64,000 nt of DNA from Setaria digitata. Its lineage: Eukaryota; Nematoda; Chromadorea; Rhabditida; Setariidae. Shown here one piece after another: positions 13,142-27,700 of this stretch. Below the pieces are notes generated by a model, which worked only from the letters and a program-made list of their open reading frames with translations, was not told the DNA's origin and ran no database searches. Location: the NCBI GenBank assembly GCA_003640385.1, contig RCAB01000029.1, positions 186,001 to 250,000 on the forward strand. The letters are read 5' to 3'. The position numbers and the translations under genes are program-made. Numbering within the stretch: position 1 is the first letter of the stretch; each line of letters opens with the position of its first letter.

Positions 13142-13626
13142 TCACTTCTTCCTACCCAAATTTGCGGCCAGTGATCCAAGTGCAGCACCAATTTGTGCAC
13201 CTCTATATTGAGCATGCCTGATAACGATAATAATACTGATAATGATAATAACAACGATTACAAATGTTTCAAAATGAATAATACAATTTTACTGACTCAC
13301 TTTGAAAAAAAAAAAGCGAAATGTTTGCTGGATTGATTGAAATCTATGAATTATTCCGTCTACATTCTGATCAACATCCGGTTTCTGATAAAAATATAAT
13401 CTGTTATCAGTAACAATGAAAATTCTTACATGTTGCGTGCATCATATACATGATGAACGTAGAGTGGATGATGTGGTACCATTCCGTAGCCACCGTAATG
13501 ATGGTACCAAATAGGATGATGAAGAGCGTAACCGTAACCATAATTGAATCCGGGATGCCACCATCCCTGTACTCCTTCAGTAGCTAGCAATAATGGCATG
13601 CATAAAATAATCACAGGAAATTTCAT
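13142..13626 (-). CDS. Small secreted Gly/His/Tyr-rich protein
   Basis: Two exons, 13430-13626 and 13142-13217, are joined by a GT-AG intron of 212 nt that splits an ATG codon and keeps phase. The product is 90 residues. Residues 1-20 form a clear signal peptide (MKFPVIILCMPLLLATEGVQ). Residues 21-60 are rich in Gly, Tyr, His and Trp, with motifs such as WWHPGFNYGYGY and HHPIWYHHYGGYG. The tail (AQIGAALGSLAANLGRKK) is small-residue-rich and basic. The ATG at 13626 was preferred over an upstream in-frame TTG because the hydrophobic segment follows at once and an acceptor-like TTTACAG lies 33 nt before it. Similar compositions occur in nematode secreted cuticle-associated or antimicrobial-type peptides, but no specific family is recognised. 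His clusters could bind metal; that is a guess. Confidence 0.7.
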
Positions 13627-13658
13627 AATTGGAATTTGTAAATGAATCGTTGAAATGA

Positions 13659-13668
13659 CCTGTAAAGC
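13659..13668 (-). promoter_or_regulatory. Candidate trans-splice (spliced-leader) acceptor
   Basis: On the minus strand GCTTTACAG precedes base 13659, which lies 33 nt upstream of the ATG of the small secreted-protein gene. Nematode mRNAs commonly receive a spliced leader at such a short distance before the start codon. It could also be the acceptor of an ordinary 5' UTR intron. Confidence 0.35.
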
Positions 13669-15759
13669 AGTCAACTAGATCACCACTAATGGATTAAATG
13701 AAAAAAAAAAAAAAGTGTAAATATCTAAAATTATTAGAAAAATTCGAAATATTAACTTGAAAAACTGGGAAAAAAAAAGCAACAATTAAGTGTCAGGCAA
13801 TTTAAAGGATTCATTATAATCAAATTGGCTGAAATTTTATCTCCAAGATATTGTGATAAGAAAAAAAAAAAAAAAAAAGGCGCAATCTATAAATATAATT
13901 AATTAAACTTATGGATGAATAAGGAAGTATTTCTTCCTATTTAATATATCTTTTGCAGAAACGAAACGGTCACTGGAATTTATCAAATTTTTTTTTTGGC
14001 ACGAATTCATCAACCGCAGAGTCATTTTCAGTTGCTTTAAAAAGCCAATCTTATTGTGTATTCCATTTCTCATCTTCGTAAACTAGTTCCCCATTACTGC
14101 TCCTAATGTGTAGTTAATTCAAAATTTGAAAACTATGTCAATTAGAGCAAAGGTTAAACAGAAAAAACTTATGTCGTCACATTGTTTACCGGACTTGCTT
14201 TCCTTAATTAACCTCATTCCATCGTTAAAAACAAATTAAGACAGGGAAATTTTATTTTTTTTTTTTTTTTTTAATTTTTTTTCACCCAAAAAATAATGAA
14301 GCAAAATGACTCACCACCACTTCAGATTTCTCGTTCACAATTGCAGTAGCAAAAACAAACTCCTAATTGTCAACATATTTTCTTCTTGGTGTACATCAAC
14401 ATATCGAGCTACTAATTACCATTTTAAGATTTATTCTAAATTGCATCGAAAAAGACCTGTCGCTTGCATTCGTAATTTATTTGTTTTCGGAGGATCGCTT
14501 TAAATATTATTCCATTTGCAAAAAATATTGTAAGAATCGTAAATGATCCAAAATGTATTTATTATTCGACCGATTTTTCATCGTACCAATGTGTCGCTTA
14601 ATTCTCATCTGACATTTGAATTTGCATTTCAGTTTTTAAAAAAAAGACAACAAGTGCCATAACTTTATTATAATTTAAGCAAACATTGAAATAAAAAAGG
14701 AAAAAATCAAACAAGTATATCGCGATGAGAAAATGGGAAATGTAACAAAAAACAAGCATAGAGGTTAGAAAAAAAAATAATGATAATAATTACAGATAAA
14801 ATTCACATAAAATTACCGATCCAAATGATGTATAATGGAAAGAACTTACTCTCGAAAATCTAGTAAACAAATAATACTAAAACTTGAACATCAAAACATG
14901 GAAACAGATGCTAACAATAGCTTTCACCTAATTCAAGTCCAATTTTTAATAAGAAAGCTGGCCATAATTTGGCAGCTCTATAAAATATATTTCATGCAAT
15001 AATTTTGTATATATATAAGAAATTATTATCACGTGAAACCGGGAAGATCGAAATAACATGAGAGATAGAGAAAATTAACAAATCAATCAATCTGATCATA
15101 CGCTGACGACCAGTATTGCGTTGCTTTGTAAAATATTTTGGTTTACAAAATTATTTTAAGAAAATTACTGGAATGAATTGAAAATTCAAATATCCAAAGT
15201 GTGGGATAATTTATCTTTTAACTGTTGGAGAATTTTTATGCAACTGTGAGCAACATTTACCCAAAGAAAAAGTGAATCAATATATAATTTCAAATTAATT
15301 ATTTCTTAAACTTCACACAAACAATGCAGCATATCATTTTGAAAAAAATTTCGAGATTTGTATTTTTCTAGGTGAATCCCGAAATTTACACTCACAGACG
15401 ATCACAATTATTTAAAAAGAAAAAAAAAAAACAAAATGTTTTATAATCACAGCACCAAAAATTGGAAAAGAAATTTGTTTGGCAGAAAAACGTTTAAAAC
15501 AGAGGAGCAAAAGAAATAGAATTTAAAGAATAAAAAAAAGATATTAAGTGTATTTGAAAGAAATATTGAAAAAATTAATACGAAAAACACAAAAATGAGA
15601 CATCAAAAAAAAAAAAAAAGTTGAGAGGAGGAAAAAAATTTTATGCAAATGGAAAGCGAAAACTGAAACGGAGGCATATTAATCAACACCGAAAGCACAC
15701 AGAAAGAAAAATATGAGCCAAAACTAAAAAAATGTGAATTCATACAATTAGTAAAATCT
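13660..15759. other. Intergenic, 3' side of zoo-1
   Basis: About 2.1 kb between the small secreted-protein gene and the stop codon of the ZO-1 homologue, both on the minus strand. AT-rich, with A/T homopolymers at 13862-13878 and 14255-14272. No coding exon or RNA gene is supported; part must be the zoo-1 3' UTR and the promoter of the small gene. Confidence 0.5.
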
Positions 15760-18700
15760 TTAGAAATGACTAATTTTGATCGAAACAAAATGATCTGTTA
15801 CAACCGATGAAGTGTCTTTATCCAATGCCACTTGATCCCACTGTTGTCCAGTACCAGACTTTAAAGCTAATGACCAATTCTCACTACTGTTTGATACAGA
15901 ATGAGGTAGTCTGAAAATTAGTTACTAATTCAGAACAAGTACAAACTTCATGTGAAGCAATCAAAATGGTTGCGAATAAGATCAGTTTGTCGATATTTCA
16001 GTTCAGTTAAAGAGCGTATGAAATCGGAAATTCTTTGCTCAATTATGGTATTTAAATAACATACGTAACGAGCACTTGAAAACTTGAAATTTTGCTTAAT
16101 CAAAGACTTTAAACAGAACATCGTAATAATTGAAGTGAGAAAGATTTTTGGCAAGGAAATAAGAGCTAGTTTAAGAATAAGTCCCCTTTTTCATTGAATA
16201 CAATACAAACATATATTTGAAAAACTACCGTAATTCAACTGGAACATTGAATTGCAAATCTTGCGGACCACACATCACTAATGGACTCATCAAACTTTCA
16301 CCCCGGCTTTCATCAAGTGGTGGTCGATTTCCAACATCATTTGCTCGACAAACTTTCACATATATTTCTTGTTGAACCTGAAATAAAATAACTTTTCCCT
16401 TAGTTACAAAAAAAAAAAACTCTAATCGACAATTTCTTAAAAGAGCAGCAAACATTAAATGAGTAGAAGTAAAACAAATTCGAAATTAGACAAACTCACT
16501 CCCTCACTAATTGCTCCTTCAGGAATAATTAATGAAACGCCAGTTTTTGGACAGCTCAGTCTACCACCTCGAACATCGATTAATCCTGTTGCGTGCTCAA
16601 TAACCGTAGCATTGGAATCTGGACTTGTTACAGTTCCCTCAGTAATACCGCTACCTCCACTAATGATGCGGTCCGCAGGAGCATTCAAATCACTCGTTCC
16701 GGATGTGTGTGATAATCGCACCGCGGAACTATCAGCATCGATACTACACACTGTCTCGTTATTTTCGCTAAATGCGATATGATTATGATTTCGAGACATT
16801 TCAAAGGATGTGAATCCTTCAAGAATTCAAACTGAAACAGACAGAAAAAAAAACATGGCATTTCAAAGAATTGAAAAAAAAAAATGCTTCTACACCAAAA
16901 ATTAAATCCTGTCTTATTATAAAGTTGATATTTTTTTTCTAGCCATTTCTATTAGATATTGAAAACGAAAATTATTTCAATACCTCAAAACCACTGTACT
17001 TTCGTTGGACAACGATGATGCTGCAATATTTGATGCATGGTAAGGTGAAGGTGAATTACCACGAGGCACTTGAGTTGGCACGTTTTGCCTTTTCTCAGTT
17101 TGGTTATTAACCCATCGGTCCCTGAAATAGATAAAGTATTGGTAAAATGCAATACATAATAACATATCATAAAAAAATTTCTAAATCATCATTTTCCTGA
17201 AAGAAAACACATATGCGTTGTAATGACATGGAACTTTATTTTCAAAACCCTCTCTTAGCTAACTCCATAGAACTACTACTAATTTCTGAATAACCTCTTG
17301 TTCTTTTTGCTCAGTTGAATTATCTCAGAAGTAGATAATCTAAATCCAATAATTATAACCAATAATTACGCGCAAAAATTATCATGTAATAATGGACAAT
17401 TTGTCACAATAAAAAGAGTTAAACATTAACTACCTTGTTAGATGATCATAAAACAATCCTGTACGTCCTGAATGTGTCATCTCCCGTCCACCAATTAAGG
17501 GATTACTGCCAACACATGATGGTGAATTGTCAGGATTATCAAAATGGCTTCGCGTAACTTCCCGTGTACTACCAACTGGATAACCGCCAGTATTTTCGGT
17601 CAAAACCTACATAAATATGCTCTTATCAGTACATATAGCATAAAATAAGCCACCAGTATCTTATTCTTGCAGCAAGTAGTTAATGAAAATTTAATAAAAT
17701 ATTTGGAAATGTTAAAAATAAATGAGAAAAAACGAAACCTGCTTCACATCATAGAAGCCAGCTTGCACTGGCATAGCAGTGGCGACATTGGTACTTGCAG
17801 TTCCAGAGGCAGTAGTAGTATGGTTGACCCGACGATTGTTGCTAATGTCTGCAATGACGTTTGTAGCCGTTGTATTATTGTTACTGCTACTACTAGTACT
17901 AGCTGGTACCACAGGAGATATGGTACCAACATGTGTTGTTACAGCTGGATATCCTGGAAAATTGACGGGCGATCGCGGTGGTGACACTTTAAGTGGTAAT
18001 TTCTGAGGGCTCCGCATAAGGCGTGGAGAATCAGGTTGTACCAGATTTCGCTGTAGTTGTTGCCGTTGAAAAGTAGGTGAATGCTGCTGCAGAACGGTAG
18101 AATGAGACACAACAGACTTTGTTAGTAGGGTTTGTGGCTGATGTGAGGGTCGATTAGAATTGTTAGTGGCGATCACATTAGATGATTCCTTTGCCGTTGT
18201 TGGAAAAGTATCCACGCCGTGACTATTATGTCGACGGGGTAACGTAGCCCACGGCATCAACGCTGTATGCGGCATATCAAAGTAGTAATTGCGGTGAAAT
18301 GGTGACTGATGTGCGACGGGGTTAGAAAGTTGCACACGTGAGGAATACTGTGACAAAGGCTCACACGGATGAATGTTATGATAGAAACTGCCTCTTGGTG
18401 CTAACATTCCAGCTGAAGAAGCAGCAACAGATGGTGATGGCGGTGGTGGATAATTTGCCAAATGCGCCTGAACTGGTCGAAGTGGTCGCGGATACTGAGT
18501 GTCGTATCCGCCTAATTGAGAATCGAAACCGGATCTGTAATTTAATGCTTCCTCTACATGCTAATGAGGTGGAACAATTTTACACAAATTCCATAGCAAA
18601 TTAGAAATTTCTACACCGGCTAATGTTGAAATAAGCTTACTTCGCAGGTGAATCACCGCTTTCTAGTTGCAACTGTGACCTTGTGAAATACTCATTGGTT

Positions 18701-21700
18701 GAGTAGTCCTAAAAAAAAAAAAAACAAGTGATTTTTAATAAATATCCACCCAAATCATTCGACAGAGAAAAGCCAAGACAGGTAATGATGGAAAGACTGA
18801 CGAGTCTGGAATTATCTACTAATTTATGAAAACAAAATATTATTCCCCTGTATTCCTATAATATTTATAAACTCTAGAAAGTACAAACTTCACCCCTTTC
18901 AGCGAATCCACATCCGAATCACTTTGATTTTGAAAACTATGCATAGGTAGCAATATCACATCATTCAGATTAGTGAGAGGTCGAAATTCCGGCATCCAGA
19001 CTCGACGATCTTGTAAATGAGCTATCAATTGCAGTAGCGCTTCAAACCAACCATCTTCTTTTGTTGCATCCAGTGTTGCTTGAAATTTTACATTCAAAAA
19101 AGTATTTGCGATTTAACCCAAAATAATCAAATCCTAATTCAATATTTTGAAACATCCCAAAACACGCATCAACAGTTTGGGACAAACCTGTTAATGTTCT
19201 GAAGACTAACTGAGTATAATTAATGAACAGATTAAACGGAATATTGGGTTAGCTTATCAGTACTGTCTATAAGCTCTCTACCTAAAATCCTTCGAGTAAG
19301 CACTTCTTTTTTAATTTCAACTTACCCGTCAAAAGATAGGAGTAATGTTTCTTGATCTTATGTGCTTGTTCAACAAGTTTTTTAGAAGAAATGCCAGGGG
19401 CACCAGCCTTATTTCTTAGCTCACGTATTCTGCTTCGACTTTCAACATCGATGAAGATAACAATTGGTGCATACTGTGCAAGTTGTAGACGTTCCACCGA
19501 TCCTGGACTAACATCCAATATACAATGCTGAAATAGTGATAAATTTTATGTACTGCATAGAACTTTTCTTATAATGTTTCACAAGTAAAAATTCTAGTAA
19601 CACATTCAACTAGTCTTTTAAAAATTTTTTAATTGAAAAGTTTGACCTTTTCAAGGCTTCAAATTTTCAATTTTCTTTAGATCTACCTTATTTGTTGCAA
19701 TAACGGCATCGATCGCACTCAAACGCACAATACTTTCATCGATAACGCTCGCAAAACGAAGAGCAAAATTGGTTAACAATCGTTGCCGAGCAACATCTGC
19801 TAATGGGCCGAAAAGTACCAAAGGCCTGGAATTTTAACAGCTATCATCTACGATTTGAAAATACAAGCAGATTTTCAGCCAATTATTAATTTATTGCTAC
19901 AGCTAAACATGGGTGTCAAAAAAGTTGCATGGACACTAATTAATTGGGACCATTCTTAACTTACCTTTTTATTGCTATCCATACATAAACTCAAGATTCA
20001 TAGCAATTCCTTGCATTTGATTTCTAGATCCCAACTAACCTCTGGAATTGTGGATGCCTCAGTGTGACTCGTTCGTAAGCGGGAAAGGCCATATCACAAG
20101 TGTTCTCAAAAGTTACATCATCAACTACATTCTTTGTTAATGACTTTGTCCGTCGCTCTTTCAATTTTCGGCGGAAAAAAGTAGACCGACCGAATGTTGA
20201 TGTTTCAGCACGTGCTGCCTTTGCCAATTTTTCGGCTCTGAAAGAAAGCAATAACTTATAGATCAAAAATCACAAATTTAGGAAAAGATTTACTCGAAAA
20301 ACTTGAATTCTGTTTAGCATTTAAGACTTCGGATAGAGCATTAATTATAACAAGGAAGGGAATAAGCTATTTACAATGTTTACAAAAATGCTTAGGATTC
20401 GATCTCGACCAAACAACAGTTTTGCATTGAACAAATAACTCTAAATTCTTGAAGATTCTTATCGAGATATTTAAAACTTTTAATGTCTCACGTTTCTAAA
20501 TTTGGTATAACACCTTTGTTACTATCATTCTGATCATAGTTGCCGTTTTCAGCAGCAGAATAAACGCGTGTAGCTTGCCAAAAGCCAACTGTACCACCAA
20601 ATAGGGTATCCGTGATATGAAAAATATCACCGTTATGAAATGACAATTCCAGCTGATTGGATGATCTCTGATGAGCAAAATGGGTTCTGAAATGAATTTA
20701 TGATTCATTTATGCACAAATATTTCATTTTGGAATCAATAAATGTTTGGGATTTTGGACAATAGGATCGCAAAAGATTAAAGTTTTCGTTGACATGACTT
20801 AAATTGCTTTGAAACTTGATGGTCAAGAGTAATTTGTTATTACCAAAGCTTAAGATTATGGTGTCATGCATAGAGAAACAGAAAAACTACTAATTTAAGT
20901 CAAACCTAATGTAGAAATTATCGCCTAATGGACCGTTCCGGATCCTTTCGAAATCGGCAGCGGCATACTCCACTTTGATTGTCACATCATCTTGCAGTGC
21001 CAGCAAGTGACGAACAGCCTGCAATAATTGAGAAATAGGATCATCTCAGTTAATTCTATCTATAACAAGAGATATAGAAACAAATATAGCATTGAAACTG
21101 TAAAAAGAAGAAAAAGAGATCCGAATCAATATTTGATCTATGAATACTTAAAAATAATGTTTTCTATGATAAAGTATATACCTCTTCTCGAGTAACTCCA
21201 ATCATTGACTTTTCATTGACGGATAAAATTCGATCTCCCGATCTGATGGCATGTACTGCAGCAGGTGAATCTTCCTGAACAGCAGACACAAATATACCAA
21301 CCTGATTTCCGCCAATTACACGAACCCCCAAGCTACCTGGAATAAAACTCGAATTGTTATTTTCGAATTGCTCTGATTTATAGAATTAGAAGTTTTTTTC
21401 GTTGAAAATTTTTAAATATAAGCCAAACAGAGTACACGTCTATTTCTATGAACGAGTCTCCAAATTTTTGTTCTGTAGAAAAAGGAAGGCTTAGAAAACA
21501 AGGCAATTAATTAAATTTAAAAAAAAAAAAACCATAATAAGCATACCGCCAATTTTTCGAAAGCGAACTGTTCTAACGCCGATTTCATTTTGACTGCCTT
21601 GACTGTTTGCGGTACTTCCATTTCTTCGATGAAAATCTCCATAGTCAATTGACTGCCGTTCACTCTGCGACCACCTGGAAATTACTTAATCATTTTAATG

Positions 21701-24700
21701 AATAAACTACCAGGAGTTCAAGAGATCTGAGTAATTCTAGTTTCAGTTTCATATTGGCTTAGTTTACGAGTGCAACGAAGTTCGAATTTAAACACAGCCT
21801 TTTTAACCTTAGAAAAAAAAAAAAAAAAAAACAGAAAAATTGTTTAAAGGGGGAAACTAAAATACTACTACACCTTAAGAGATAACTGAACATTTCAAAC
21901 TATGTCTTATTCAAAATCGAAAGATAACCTAGCATTTGATGTTGCTGATGTATTGGCATACTCGAGTGATGAACGTGGTGCTAAAGTTTGGTGCAAACTA
22001 TGCATCGGTGACGGACTATGTCGTGGTGTTCCTGATACCGAACCTAATCGCTCATAAACTGTATTCTGACTCGGCCATCTATAAATATTTCCAGTTATAA
22101 AATATTTGGATAATCCGGTTTTTAACTGTTCAGATAATGTCGTGATCAATGCATCAAGAATTTCACAATTTTTTTTTTTTGGCAAGTTAACTAAAGGATA
22201 AAAAATATATGAACTAATAAATAAATGAAGGCATAACTTTTTTAATTAAACATAGCCATTATTAGTCTACTACGCATATATCCAATCAGTTACTGCATAT
22301 AACTCAGTTCCTATTTTATCAATTACAATACGCTGCACACTCATTTTAATGGATAAGTGAAATAGCTAGATTGTTTTCTAAAGCCGACAATTTCTACAAC
22401 TTAAATTTGCTCAACTGTTTGAAAAAAAAAAAAAAAAAGGAAGAAAAGGTTTAAGCAAATTTTTGTTAGCTCAAAGAAGTTTCGATGTACTAAATAAATT
22501 TCACATTTTCAATGCTTGCCTACTGCTATCTCGTCGTACATCTCGTTGAACAACAAGAGAAAGCTTTTCGCGACTTTTCGAAAGCCATTTGGTAGCTTCC
22601 TCAATTGTAATACCTTCTACAGATTGACCGTTTATCCTGAGTATTGTATCACCTTCACGTAAACCGGGATCTTTTTCAGCTAGCTTACGATTTGTGATTT
22701 CTTTAATGTAGAATTTACAACCAAGGATAATACCAAAATCTGAAAGAAAAAAAACCTGAGATTAAAGTTTGAAAAAAAAAAAAAAATCAAAAACTAAACA
22801 ACTAAAGAGATAAGAAGCATCTAAAAAAAAAAAAAAAAACGGAGTGAACAGGAATCTGCGAACAAAACAGAGCAAAGTTGAAATTGAATATTTTCCTGGA
22901 ATAGTCGTAAAAAGCATAAATAAGGAAACAAATACAATTTGAACAGACCAAAGAATAAGTTACCAAACAATACAACTCTCTCCCAGATATCATGAGATAA
23001 ATCATGATAGTAATTTGAATACTGGAATAAAAATTAATGGATCGCATTTCATGACGAACTCATGCTTATCAATTCTTCAAATAAATTCCTTTTATTCTAT
23101 TATTAGTCTGCTTAAAACGCAAAAACTCAATCCACATTTCTTCTCTTTTTTTTTTTTTTAAAATAGTATTCTGCGTATTTTTTTTTTTGTCTTTATTTGC
23201 CGCTTTCACATAGCATTTCTCAATGTTCGGAAATACATCGTAAATTTTACACAACAATTTGCCTTTCTATGCTACTAACTCATTTGTTGCACGAGCGGTA
23301 AATCAACCAAAAAAAAAACTAAACTAAAAAGCTTTCGTTTTAACTTTAAATGACTTCCTCAACAAACAATTGCCACAGAAAGACCAATGAAAAGCTTCTG
23401 AACAAACATTTTAAGAATGTAAAAAGTGCTTCTTAAAGAACAATAACTTCCGCTAAATTTACAAATATCAACCATCAACGATGATTAAGGATTAACCTCT
23501 AACTGGAATTGGCCGATAAGTTTTATTCTGCAGTTCGAAATGTACATTTCGGTTCATTATGTAACAGTCACAGTTGAGCATTGCCGAAAAAATCAAAACA
23601 AAGAAAGAAAGGAATAAAAAGATAAAAGATCTCAAAAAATTAAGGTTTATAAATAATTTGTAGTCTTATGTTATCTTCGAACAAAAAAAAAACTCTCTGA
23701 ATGAAAGATTCAATCACCTTATAGCTAGTGCAAATTTCGTTGATCAAGTTCTGAGTCAACGAATATTAACTGATCACGTTAATACGAAGAAAAAATCGAG
23801 AAGACAGCAGATGAACGAATTTAAATAGTTTCAATCTTGTATGCTTCAAGCATCAGCTGTTTACTTTTACTCTGTCATATTTAATGACTAGATCTCTTTC
23901 ATCTATCCCAAAAATCAAATTTAGTTTAACTAAGTCATCTTACAAGTAACCTGAAGTTTTGTCTTATGTCTACTATTAAATATCCATTACAGTTCAGAAA
24001 GAAGATCTTATCGCATTCAACTTTAGCTTAGTATTTAAAACAATTTCGCTAAGTGAACATGTTGTATCAAATTGTCGTTATCTTCATATTCTAAATCTTC
24101 GCACTGATATCGCGCTATCAATCTCGAAATCAAGATAATTGATGAGTTCCGGAAGTCATACTGTTAACTTTCAACTTTTACCAATCTCAAAATGTAAAAT
24201 CTAAAATTTACTCTTATTACCTTCTTTTTTCCGAGATTTTGATAAAGTGAACTTCAACGTACGCTGCTCATATTCGATAAGCGGCACTGGTACCCGTCGC
24301 TTTACAATCTGTAAAAAAATTGTAATAAAAAAAAAAACTACATTCATTTGTTAAACAAAATGAACGAAGAAAGAATGAGTAAAGATAAATAAATGCTCTT
24401 GCATAATAAGATTGAAATTTTTAAATTTTCCGGAAAAAAATCCACTTTCTTTCAAAGTTCACCGACAAATGTACCAAGCGTACAAATACAACAAATCTTT
24501 CAATCTTTTTTTCTTCATAATAAGATTAATTATGGTCTTTTTCTTCTAATTATGTTTAAGAGCTTATAAATAAATGATGAAAAATTAACCATATTTAATT
24601 GCTGCGATTCTTTCATAATCCTTACTGCTTCCGCGTAATCGGCACTCTCGAGTGGCACACCGTTTGCAGACAAAATACAATCGTTTACTCTGCAAAGATA

Positions 24701-27700
24701 CCTTGATAAAATAATGCACCTTTTCTGTTAATACTCATCATCACTCATTACCTATTTAGTTCACCATGTCATCCTCCTTATGTCACATCTCAGGCGAGAG
24801 GGGGTTGACATATGTCCCGGATGAGGGGAACATGGCTCTATATGCACAAACTATTCTTCCTCCTCTTGGATTACTGGCAATTTGAATCGCTAATTATCGT
24901 ATTCAAACATTTAAGACTTCAATTTTAAATCTCCGTTTGACAAAATCATACCGCAATATAAGATGTCTCGGGCAAACTTTCTAAGAGCTTTTCCTGTTGC
25001 CTGTAAAATATTTGCTGCCGAAAAAAAAAAATACTATTCACAATGATTTCATTAATCAGAATAAAAGGATGGTCGCCCCTGGATGATGTATATTCACTTT
25101 ACATCATCTTTTTTTTTTCATTTTTTTCTTCAAAAAATGGAAAAATATTGGATATTAAGTAGTGAAAAAAAAAAAAAAAAAAAAAAATAGCAAAGGTCCC
25201 TTACCCTTTTGTACGACATGGACTTAGCATGTGACCTTCCTGATCCGAAAATACTACTATTCAAATATTTCTATTAAAAAAAGAAAAAATTTCTTGAAAA
25301 ATAAATTTTCCATGATTCAGACAGAGAAAGAGAGAGAGGGAGGGAGAGAGAGGGAGGGAGAGAGAGGGAGAGAGTTACGATAACAATGTGTGGGTCCTCC
25401 TTAACAACACAAGTCTAATGTGATTTATCACATCCAAGTGATAATATCAACGCATAAAGAGAAAATATACAAAAATTTAAAGTAGAGCGAAAAAAAAATT
25501 GAATGAAATGAAATAATTGAGAGAGCAAAAAAGAGTGAAATATTGCCTCGTCATGATTATTATGGAGCAAAGGATGAATATATTGAGGAGAAATTCAAAA
25601 AATTACCAAAATCATGTCTGAAGTCAAAAGATTAAGAGAGGTAGTCTAGTACCAATTGCTTCCGTTGTCAGCCTTGCATTTCTATAGCATTTTAATTAAC
25701 CTTTTCTTCAATAAGACGAAACTTTGATCTTTCATTTAGGATAGATTACATTTTCTTTTCTCTCTCTCTTTCTTTATTTCCAATTAAAAAGTAGAAATGA
25801 GAATATTCTGCTACTAAGTTTACAGAATATTTGAATAAGATAAATGAAATAAAAGCATTAAATAACTTCCTGGATTAGCAAGTTTCGAGAAAGTAACGAA
25901 AAGAGTAGCAAATTTTAAGAATTTCAGGAAAATAAAACAAAAATTATTTACTAAAATGTACCTAATCAAAATGATAATCGAAATCTTTTTTGCTCAAGAA
26001 AAAAAAAAAAGATATCGAGAAGAGAGGAAAAAAAAATTACTGAACTTACGCAAAAAAAAAAAGAAGCAGCAAAAGATTTAACATGCTAAGCGTCTAAAAT
26101 CTCAGGACTAATTTACTTAATCTAACTTGACTTCTGTGCAGGACACAGCTAAACTTTGATCACTATTATCCGAAATGAGAGTCCAATCAATCAGCATCCC
26201 CTGCGTATGGGAAGAAATTAGGCCATGCAAAATAGACTTCAATTAAAATTTTTAATTATAATTTGTTATTTAAATATGATTTTTTTTTCAATAAAATTTA
26301 TTATAATTACAATTTTAATTTATCTGTATTGCTCTTTATTGCAGATAATAATTAAAGCTTACTGAACAAGTCCCCAAGCAGGGCCGGTTGGAATGACGTC
26401 ACTGACGATCACTGCCGGATCGCCCGATGTGAAATTCGGATTCTCTCGACCACTCGATACTGCTATGCCAAAACCGACTTTTGGAACCTGAAATTGCAAG
26501 TATTTCCAAATGCTGATGTAAAAATTCCAAAAAAAGGACATGAATATACTATTGCATTACAATCTTTTAATATGCAACCTTTACCAAATGCAAACTTATC
26601 ATATTGCGAAATGAAAGAGTGATAAATGATATGAATACAGTAGGAGAAGGGATGATGATGTTATCGTAACCTGGCAATGGTGCCATTCAGTAACTGATGA
26701 AGTTCAATAATGACGAAATAAAATATATTGAATTCTGCTATTTTCATGAATGACTGAATCGTTTACAATGTCATTTTTGATTATTTATCGTTGAATTATT
26801 TCTCGAACTTTAAAAAAAAAAAAAAAAAACGATAAGTTCCGCCTATAATAATTAACCTGAGAAGGTTAGATGAAAAGAACAAAATGGGAACTGTAAAGAA
26901 CTCAAAATCGAAAACTGCAAAGAAAATTGAAAAAAAAAAAAAAAAAAGAAAAAAACAATGACTGAAATGTAAACTTGATCAATAAGTCTCCAGTTATTAT
27001 TGTCCGTGTAAAGGTAATAAACTATGCTAAATGACATACGTAAATGTTATCGAACTGCATCACTTATTCTAAGATCAAATTTCATTTACTCAAAATGATG
27101 TCTACCACAGAAAGACAATAATTAAATTAAATTTGTGCTAATTAAAGAGATTCTGTAAATTGTGATATCAGAACGAAAATACTTCATGGAAGAGCTGATC
27201 CATCGGCAAGGACTGCTGCCTCGTGTCTTCTGAATGATTTGTTCAAATAAATACGTATGTACATTTGCATTTCATCCTTCTGACAAAGAACGAACCAGAA
27301 AAAAAAGCCATGGAAAAATGCCGCCGATACTACTATGAATGAATGGGGATGGGATGTTCATAGGAAGGGAAATGGTACGATTTCGATAGATATTAGAACG
27401 TGAGTCTACACGTGTGAACACGTGAATCTGCACGAGAAGAGCATGTTCAGAAATCAGTTTCTGCGATCCAATTTGATTCCTTGTGGAACAGGATATGGTT
27501 GAAAAATTAAATTTTAATTTCACATTGCATCAACATGTAGTACTAGTGAGTTTTTCAGTACCAGTACAGTATTAGAAAATAAAACTGATTTATTGAATAT
27601 GAATAAATAAGTATGCTTCGTGGTAGAAAGTACCACAATGGTATTAGATTGGCTAATGGTCTGGTGAAGGAATTTTCTGCAACAAAATTCGATAGGAAAA

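Noticed and set aside
16459..16782. 107-codon + strand ORF opposite the zoo-1 ZU5 exons
   Set aside because: It is a shadow of the minus-strand exon, whose frame and splice sites match the ZO family.
24960..25008. A 49-nt exon-like segment in zoo-1 with good acceptor and donor (reads [16 protein letters not shown])
   Set aside because: Including it puts the next exon out of its conserved frame. Joining 26363 directly to 24689 gives a continuous PDZ1 match ([14 protein letters not shown]).
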